NCBI RefSeq assembly: GCF_000410515.1
Contig: NC_021500.1
Coordinates: 1,178,001-1,242,000 of the forward strand
Direction of reading: 5' to 3'
DNA from: Enterobacter sp. R4-368
GTDB lineage: Bacteria; Pseudomonadota; Gammaproteobacteria; Enterobacterales; Enterobacteriaceae
DNA length: 64,000 bases
Of this stretch, positions 1-6,500 are shown one piece after another (the first letter of the stretch is position 1; each line of letters starts with the position of its first letter). The notes below the pieces were generated by a model. That model did no database searches and was not told the origin of the DNA. It saw nothing but the letters and a program-made list of their open reading frames with translations. The position numbers and the translations under genes are program-made.

Positions 1-63
1 GGCAGGGTATACAGCATCGAACAGCACGCAGGTCGCTATTTTTTAACGTACAGCCTACGGTAA
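1..63 (+). CDS. possible 3' end of an outer-membrane receptor gene (partial)
   Basis: Frame 1 is open from the window edge to a TAA at 61-63. It encodes 20 residues ending in GRYFLTYSLR. The Gly-Arg-aromatic stretch followed by alternating hydrophobic residues resembles the last beta strand of TonB-dependent receptors, although those usually end in Phe or Trp and this one ends in Arg. A strong intrinsic terminator follows about 20 bases later, which supports a real gene end. The assignment is weak because almost all of the protein lies outside the window. Confidence 0.35.
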   Translation, partial: GRVYSIEQHAGRYFLTYSLR

Positions 64-83
64 ATTTAAGCGCGCCAGATCTG

Positions 84-115
84 GCCCCGAACCTAAAAAA
101 GTGGGGCTTTATTTA
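84..115 (+). terminator. intrinsic terminator after the partial left-edge gene
   Basis: GCCCC at 84-88 pairs with GGGGC at 103-107 and is followed by a T-rich tail (TTTATTTATTTTT). It sits just after the stop codon at 61-63 and reads on the plus strand. Confidence 0.6.
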
Positions 116-149
116 TTTTTGAAAATTATTCGGGTACTCAACGGCGGAA

Positions 150-237
150 AATCCCGTCGTTACTGACGTGGGTATCTTACAGATCGGGTAATACAGTTAT
201 TTCTCAGCCTACACAAGGAAGGGTACCCTGAATCAGT
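150..237 (-). promoter_or_regulatory. degraded TPP-riboswitch-like sequence
   Basis: On the minus strand this stretch aligns without gaps to the intact TPP riboswitch at 3341-3413. Positions 181-230 match 3361-3410 at 40 of 50 bases, including the CTGAGAAATA block. The other half, which should carry the thiamine-binding core (GGATAATGCCAGC in the intact copy), matches only about half its bases. It is therefore probably not functional. No thiamine gene lies downstream inside the window: the plus-strand terminator and receptor tail occupy the next 150 bases. Confidence 0.55.
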
Positions 238-253
238 TGAATCTGATTCAACT
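235..253. repeat. 9-bp perfect inverted repeat
   Basis: AGTTGAATC at 235-243 and GATTCAACT at 245-253 are exact reverse complements around one base, and TTTT follows on the plus strand. It could be a small terminator or a protein-binding palindrome. Nothing else shows its role. Confidence 0.4.
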
Positions 254-563
254 TTTCCGTCGGCTCAGCAGTCCATCTCTATTCTGCTAACCTGCTCTGC
301 CCCAGCCAGGCAAACGGGGCTCTCTCAGTATGTACCGAACCGTGGTTGATAAAATAAATATGGGCAGGAAAGCAATATGGTTATGTTGTCAGTATCAATA
401 CAATACCCGAAACGGATTTTTATAGATCTATCCTGATGTTCCCGGTTATCAATCGTGTTGATTAAAGATGAATCCGTTAAATTTTTTAATACTTAGCCTG
501 CTAAGAAAATGGGTGCTGTACAACACCCATCTGGTTATTCCTGTTTCCATTTACTACTGTAAA
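254..563. other. intergenic stretch without a recognisable gene
   Basis: No open frame with a credible start or coding character is visible on either strand. A weak hairpin (GCCCC at about 299 with GGGGC at about 316) is the only structure noticed. The base composition drifts towards AT-rich, as in the Wzz-like gene to the right. Confidence 0.4.
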
Positions 564-618
564 AAGCCCGCAACTCTCGAGTGAACAACATTTTTTGGAT
601 AATTCACTCAGCGGGCTT
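564..618 (-). terminator. long hairpin terminator downstream of the Wzz-like gene
   Basis: AAGCCCGC at 564-571 pairs with GCGGGCTT at 611-618. An inner stem pairs GAGTGAA (579-585) with TTCACTC (603-609). On the minus strand the outer stem is followed by TTTTTA. It lies about 55 bases after the stop codon of the gene at 675-1346. Confidence 0.6.
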
Positions 619-674
619 ATACTTTATTTATACGCTACGCTGGCATTACTTTTGGTAACAAGCAACCATGCTTT

Positions 675-1346
675 TTAGTTAATTTGCGTTTTTTTGAATA
701 TTTTCTTTTCATTATATTCAATTATGCTTCTTTTCGTTAAATGATAAAAAGCTGATAAAATAAACCCCATCATTAACGACAACACGATAAATATACCTGT
801 TTTATATTTCTTACTGACATCACTTTTACTGATAAATATAAAATCCTTTTCATTCGAATAGTCCAGCTTTGTAATAAAGGCTATTTTTGTATATAGTTCA
901 CTACCATTCATCACGTTGTTTTTATTATCATCAATTATTCTTTTATACGCTTGATAATCCTGAATATACCAGGAGTTGATTTTTTGATATATCGTTTTAA
1001 TTGCAGCATCAGCAATCGGTTTTTCTGAAGTATTGCCTCTCCAGGTGAGATTAATTACTTTTGTTCTTTCATCTGCCTGAATAGTAAATCTGTCACTAAT
1101 GCCTTTAATAATCGATTCAATGAAATTCGATTTGCAATCAAAGTCAGTATTACAATTAATAATCATACTGGGAGCATCACTGTTTATTTTTATTTCATAG
1201 CTTATATTTACTTTATCTTTCTCTACCAACAAAAAAACAATTGCTAAAATCAGCGCTGCCGCCATTGAGAAAATGATGCTTATACTTTTCTTTTTTATAA
1301 AGAAAAGCAACTCGAGTAAATCTATCTCTGTCGTTTGATTATTCAT
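675..1346 (-). CDS. short Wzz-like polysaccharide chain-length family protein
   Basis: The 223-residue protein has the layout of polysaccharide co-polymerases (Wzz/FepE/Etk family). A short cytoplasmic N-terminus begins MNNQTTEIDLLELL. It is followed by a transmembrane segment at about residues 22-42, a periplasmic part, and a second transmembrane segment at about 183-203. Such proteins set the chain length of O-antigen or other surface polysaccharides. Typical Wzz proteins are 320-380 residues, so the periplasmic region is much shortened, and no polysaccharide gene cluster is nearby. The gene is far more AT-rich than the core genes, which suggests acquisition by transfer. Its start lies two bases after the stop of a 30-residue membrane ORF, so the two are probably translated together. 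The family assignment rests on layout and the N-terminal motif only. Confidence 0.6.
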   Translation of the reverse strand: MNNQTTEIDLLELLFFIKKKSISIIFSMAAALILAIVFLLVEKDKVNISYEIKINSDAPSMIINCNTDFDCKSNFIESIIKGISDRFTIQADERTKVINLTWRGNTSEKPIADAAIKTIYQKINSWYIQDYQAYKRIIDDNKNNVMNGSELYTKIAFITKLDYSNEKDFIFISKSDVSKKYKTGIFIVLSLMMGFILSAFYHLTKRSIIEYNEKKIFKKTQIN

Positions 1347-1348
1347 TT

Positions 1349-1441
1349 TTAAATCGCCACATTAATCAACAAGTATGTTAAACAAACAAAAGTCAGTGCT
1401 AAAACACCGAAGAACAACTTGGCTGGAATCGTATATTTCAT
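1349..1441 (-). CDS. 30-residue predicted single-pass membrane protein
   Basis: This frame has an ATG at 1441-1439 and a TAA at 1351-1349. The product begins MKYTIPAKLF and is almost entirely hydrophobic after residue 8, so it could span the membrane once. It ends two bases before the start of the Wzz-like gene, the spacing expected for translational coupling. The ribosome site is weak: only AAG is seen close to the ATG. I do not recognise the protein. Its composition, charge placement and position argue for a real small protein, but a chance ORF cannot be excluded. Confidence 0.45.
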   Translation of the reverse strand: MKYTIPAKLFFGVLALTFVCLTYLLINVAI

Positions 1442-1641
1442 TTTCTTATATGATAGGTAAAAGGATAGTTTACTGCTTATCAAATCGTAAGAAAACTCCT
1501 AATTTTGATTGTTTCGCACTTTTTTCCTGCAGTCTGATTTTTGCTTAACCCAGCCCAGCCTTACCAACCCCCACTACCTTTCAAACGCCTCGCGTTGCTG
1601 GAACCGGAGCGCAAAATCACCTTCAAAGATAACGCGACCAT

Positions 1642-1669
1642 AAAAAGAAAGGCAGGCCGAAGCCTGCCT
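1642..1669 (-). terminator. intrinsic terminator of the broken chemotaxis receptor gene
   Basis: AGGCAGGC at 1650-1657 pairs with GCCTGCCT at 1662-1669 around a four-base loop. On the minus strand the stem is followed by TTTCTTTTTA. It lies just after the last stop of the mcp remnant. Confidence 0.75.
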
Positions 1670-1683
1670 GTCACCGTTTGTCA

Positions 1684-2545
1684 TCAGTTAAGTTTGAAGT
1701 CAGCCACAGCCTGTTTAAGTCATTGCGACTGCACTTTCAGCGAATGGGCCGCGGCAGAGGCTTCCTCAACGAGTGCGGCTTTCTGCTGGGTAACGGAATC
1801 CATTTGCGCGACAGCAATATTGATCTGCTCAATAGCGCGGCTTTGCTCATTGGTGGAGAGATTAATCTCCGGCATCAGTTCGGACACCTATTTAACGGAA
1901 GCGATAATGCACTTCATGCTTTCGCCCGCTCGCTCCCCCCTTTCGCTGCCAGGCTGAGCCTGAGTGCCGGACTGCTCAATCAACTCCTTAATCTCTTTCG
2001 CAGCAACCGACGAGCGCTGCGCCAGATTGCGGGCTTCGCTAGCGACAACGGCAAAACCGCGCCCCTGCTCGCGAGCTCGGTCTGCCTCAACGGCCGCGTC
2101 AAGCACCAGGATATTAGTCTGGAAAGCAATATCTTCAATCAGACCGATAATTGTGTCGATTTTGCCTGAGCTGCTTTCGGTTTCCTTCATTGAAAGCACC
2201 GCTTCCCTCTTGCGCAGAGGTGCGCATGTTGCTGGCAAGCTGGTTAGCCGGGTGCGTGTTTTCTGAGGCGTGTTTCACCGTGGAAATCAGTTGTTCTCTA
2301 CCGGCAGCCGTTTCGCCAAGGGAAGCGGCCTGCGACTCTGTTCGTGCCGAGAGATCCGTATTTCCTGCGGCAATCTCTTCGGCGGCATGAGCCACGCTTC
2401 CGCTTGAATGACGAACCTGTGCAATGATATCCACCAACGAAAGACGCATCTGCTCCAGCGAGCTGAGCATCGTACCGATTTCATCTTTCGAGCGCGATAT
2501 CACCGGGCTATGCAGTTCTCCGGCAGCCATCTGCTCGCAGTGAAG
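1684..2545 (-). pseudogene. methyl-accepting chemotaxis protein remnant
   Basis: Three minus-strand frames together rebuild the C-terminal half of a Tsr/Tar-type receptor. A HAMP end (AAGELHSPVISRSKDEIG) is followed by a methylation helix with NTDLSARTESQAASLGETAA. Then come the signalling tip with [20 protein letters not shown] and a C-terminal helix with QMDSVTQQKAALVEEASAAA. The frame changes near 2240 and near 1890, and an in-frame TGA interrupts the last helix just before the end at 1684. The normally invariant ALNAAVEAARAGEQ tip has several changes. The ligand-binding domain, both membrane segments and most of the HAMP domain are missing: the left end of the gene is cut off where the integrase remnant begins. 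It cannot make a working receptor. Confidence 0.85.
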
Positions 2546-2564
2546 ACGGGCAGAGTCAAGAGGG

Positions 2565-3257
2565 AAAAGGACACGACGCCATCAGTTGGCGGCTTCTGCA
2601 ACACGTCTTTGCCCTCAGTGAGAAAAGTTTTGAATAGTGATTTATAGAGCTTGAGATGCTTGTGGATGGCCTCAACACCAACCAGCTCATCAGGAGGAAC
2701 ATCATCGCATTAGATCTATTACTGAATAGTCATCGAGCGATAAGGTTGAAAAACGCGTTTTGGGAGATATTCAATGATCTCATCACCTGTTTATTGTCCT
2801 GCCTGGTGATAGCCGCGACATTAGTTTCTCCGCCCAAGACAGTTAGCAATACGTCGATATAACGCTCATTCGCCATTGAGATCGATTTCGTCCAGTTTCT
2901 CCCCTTTTCGTCTTTGTACGTCGCCCACGCATCCGCGAGTGTTAGCACTTTTCCGGGTTCGGCTGGCGGTTGAGATTCCACGGTTTCAGCAGGAGGAGCT
3001 ATCTGCTGGTGGGGCAAAAGTGGATTTCTCACAGCCTTGCGTTCTGACGCAATCAGATTAGACAAAAATGATTCGAACACGAGGAGCGGCGTAGCTAATG
3101 ATTTAATAAAAGGAATGTGAGGCGTAACGCCAATCATCAAAGCAGAGGCTTCACGGAAGCTATCAGTGAGTAGTGATTTCTTATACATCCTGCCATTTGA
3201 AAGCCGGATTTGCATGCCGTTTCGCTGAAATGTGTATAGAAGATTTCTGTACCCCAT
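2565..3257 (-). pseudogene. tyrosine recombinase/integrase remnant
   Basis: The frame begins MGYRNLLYTFQRNG at 3257, preceded by AAGGG at good spacing; an upstream ATG at 3287 is also in frame. It encodes the N-terminal and core-binding parts of a phage-type integrase, with a segment reading LADAWATYKDEKGRNWTKS. The frame breaks near 2745. Homology resumes one frame over as PYRSMTIQ, runs through stop codons near 2715-2725, and continues as DVPPDELVGVEAIHKHLKL to about 2572. The catalytic domain with its Arg-His-Arg-Tyr residues is absent. The remnant abuts the mcp remnant on one side and the orphan TPP riboswitch on the other, so it probably belonged to an element inserted near the thiM leader. 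Confidence 0.75.
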
Positions 3258-3326
3258 GATTGCGCCCTTTTTGTACCTCAAGTGCATTGCGCACTAACAA
3301 AAAGAGAGTCAATCTCATGATAAATA

Positions 3327-3341
3327 AGCCGAATTTCGGCT
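3327..3341 (-). terminator. perfect hairpin immediately after the TPP aptamer
   Basis: AGCCGAA and TTCGGCT flank a single base at 3327-3341. On the minus strand this is followed by TATTTATC. It lies directly behind the aptamer, where an expression platform would be, and could act as a weak terminator. The E. coli thiM leader as I recall it does not have this sequence, so it may be new material at the junction. Confidence 0.4.
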
Positions 3342-3413
3342 CCCTATGCTGGCATTATCCAGATCAGGTGGTACGGGTATTTCTCAGCCTTCACGAAGAA
3401 GGGCACCCCGAGT
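3341..3413 (-). promoter_or_regulatory. TPP (thiamine pyrophosphate) riboswitch, thiM type, orphan
   Basis: On the minus strand the sequence carries all signature blocks of the TPP aptamer in order: GGGGTGCCC, GTGAAGGCTGAGAAATACCC, CACCTGATCTGGATAATG and CCAGCATAGGGA. From memory it is almost base-for-base the E. coli thiM leader, so the fold and thiamine pyrophosphate binding should be intact. In E. coli it controls thiM (hydroxyethylthiazole kinase) and thiD. Here no thiamine gene follows: the next frame is the broken integrase starting at 3257, with the autotransporter behind it on the right. It is an aptamer left without its gene. Confidence 0.9.
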
Positions 3414-3551
3414 CATTTAAAAATCAATATGTTGTGGTTAACCGTTGAGTAACCGCCACTCAGAATAATGCGCCCGCCCGGTGTTGTAAACCGGCCTTCC
3501 TGTACAAGCACCACATGCGGGCAAACCTTACAAAGAGAAGTGTACAGGCAA

Positions 3552-6500
3552 CTATTTGAATTCATAACGAACACCCAAGGTCGCTTGCGTACTGCTATAG
3601 CTTTTGCTGCCGAGTTGATGGCCGACATTGCCCCACAGACTCAGCTGCGGGTTCAACCTGCCAGTAATGCCGATTTTCACTTCGCCGACATTCTCCGCGC
3701 CCGCCTGGCTGATTCTTTCACCATCCATACGTGTGGCGAACTGTCGGGTATTGTGGATCCAGTTGGCTTCGATAAACGGCTGTAACGTGCGCCCGTTGCC
3801 ATTATCACGCCCGCCATAGCTGTTCAACCAACTGCGGATCCCGAGCCGCGTTTGTAGCGCGTTACTCCCTTCGCCACTGACGCGCGTGCCGTTTGCTTCG
3901 CGGTGATCTTCAGCTTTTACTCCCATCCAGATAGCCTGCGCCTGCGGCTGGATGTGCCAGCTTGTCCGCGAACCATTGCTGCCGGAAAACTCAGCGGCTT
4001 TCCAGTTCCAGGCGGTTTCAACGGACGCACTGACGCCTTTGGCGTGATACGCCTCGGTAGCGAGTTCCTCACCGCTGACGGAATTGCTGAACCAGCTATA
4101 CTGCGCCCAACTTCCCACATACAGACCGGTTTTATTCAGATCGTCGGCATACCATGCGCCGTATGCGCCTGCCGTGTAGCCATTTACCCGACCGTCAGCG
4201 TCGTAACCGCTGACGGTCGAGTGCGTGTGGCTGTGGTTGTTTCCGTACCCGGCCATGACGCCCACACGCCCGCGCCCCTGGCGACCGTCGCGCCACTGTA
4301 CCAGGTCGCCGCCGAGCATCATTACGTACTGAGTCGACGCGGTTTTCAATTGCCCGCTGTCGTCGCGCGAGCGGTTACGTGTCCCCGCCTGATGCATCCA
4401 CATGCTGCTCTCTGCGGTATCGCCCTGCTGCGCGTTATCGGTCTCGCTATCCTGCAAACGGATGGCAAACATGCGGTTGGCTGCCGCCAGATTTCCTGTG
4501 TAGCTTCCCCCTTCCGGCCGGTTTATCGGCTTAGTGGATTGCGGTGGCGTCGGGTCAGGTGCGGGCAGCTCAGACGGCGGCTGACCGGGTTCAGTCGGTG
4601 GCTGCTCCGGCTCGGTCGGTGGATCTTCGGATTCAGACGGCGGCTGATCGGGTTCAGTCGGTGGCTGCTCCGGCTCGCTCGGTGGATCTTCGGGTTCAGA
4701 CGGTGGCTCTTCGGGGTCGACCGGCGGGTCCTCCGGATCAGGCGGTATGATTTCTTGCATCTGGTTGCTTAAATACCAGTGCGCACGATCCTGTCCGTTG
4801 CCGCGCACCAGCCTGTATTCATACGCGCCTGCGACAATTCGCCCCAGCTGGGTAAATCGCCCGGCGGAGCGACCATTAACCTGGATGAGCCGGATCCCGT
4901 TCAGCGTTTGCCTGCCCGTGCCGCCAACATTGTTAACGCTGACCATAGTCGTACCGCTGGTACCCCCTTCCACGCGCAGCGTTTCCGTTGCGGCGCTGTC
5001 ATCCGCCAGAACGGTATTGAAATTAATCAAACCGATTCTGCCCTGGTAATCTCCTTTCACTACCAGCTGGTTACCCGGCGCTTTGCCACTGTTGGCCGCA
5101 CCTATCTGAACCGTGCCGCTGTTACTCAGGTTGCCGTTAATGGTTAAAACATCGCTCACTGCGGCAGCACCGGCCGCGCGTGCAGACTGCTTCCCGGCTC
5201 CAATCGACAACGTGCCGGCATTCGTGACATCGCCCGCGACCGCGCCGTTGCCGATAAGCTCCGCGCCCTGATAGATATTGACGTGCGATGATTCAAGCGT
5301 AAATGGCTCCTCGGGGGAGCCAAACTTCACACCGCCAGTCCGGATATTCGTCTCGCCTCTGTAGAGTGCGGCAGCCTGCGAAAGCGTAATGATACCGAGG
5401 CCACTTTTTTCCAGCCCGCCGGAACCGGTCACGCTGTTTTGCACTGTCCAGTCATCGTTAGTCACCAGCCGAAGCGTTCCGTCATTGATTATCGAAGCGG
5501 AGCTCAGCTGATTTCCTGTATTCACCGTAAGCTGGCTGCCATCGCGAATCTCAACCGTCCCGCCGAAATGGGTGTTGTCCGCGGAAAACTGAATGTCGCT
5601 GCCGTTCAGCACAACGATGCCGTTATTGGTGAGCTGATTTTCAAACAGACCGGAGGCGCTGTTAAATTTGAGAAAACCGAGGTTGTCGATGCCCGCGGTC
5701 CCCAGCCCCCGGGGAGTATCAAGGGTGACTGACGCCCCCGATTTTATGGTGATGTCGGCGCTGAGCGCGGTATTGTCACCGTGGATAGCCATCTGCCCAC
5801 CCGTGAAATTCAACGCGCCGCTGCCGGTAAGCGCACCAGCGATAGCACCGCCGTTGGTCACCGTCAGGTTGCCGCCCGCCAGATCAATCCGCGATCCCTG
5901 CTGGCTCTCCACCGCGCCCAGAGTTTGCTGGTAGCCATGAATGTCCAGCACCGTTGCGGAGGCCATGTCGACTAAGGAAGTGTTGCCCAGAGTCTGATCG
6001 TTTGCTAAGCGCAACTCACCTGCCACCATCCGCGTCACGCCGGTGTAGTCGTTATCCCGATTGGATAATGAAACCGCGGTATCGGTATTAATTTGTAAAT
6101 CACCGCTTCCGCTGACTTTCGCGCTCAGATCGGCGGCGTTACCGCTGTTGCCTTCGGCATTCAATGTCAGGGCGTCATTGCCCTGCGCCAGCAGTTCAAG
6201 CTCGGTCAGCCCGTAATTGATATACATACCATCCGCGCCACTACCGCTGGTAAGACGATAGTCATAGTGCCCTTTCGCCACCGTCTGGCCATTTTGCGTA
6301 ACATCGTGCTCCATTTCCGCGGAAACAGCCTGACCATGTTCATCGACGAGCAGCAAATTTCCGCCGGCGCCAGTCACGGCTTGCTGGCTTTCCACTAACC
6401 TGAGCGCAACACCGGACTCATCCTGTTGCAGGAGCGGTTTGCTGGTATCCGGCGTCTGTGACGTATTTTGCAAGCTGTTGCTGATCTGAATTGTGCCCCG

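Noticed and set aside
4540..4745. possible CRISPR-like repeat
   Set aside because: The repeat units are contiguous, in frame, and encode the Pro/Glu linker of the autotransporter; there are no unique spacers.
3903..4772. 289-codon plus-strand frame within the autotransporter gene
   Set aside because: It is a shadow of the repeat-rich 3' part of the autotransporter gene; its Arg-rich repeats come from the proline-rich linker read on the other strand.
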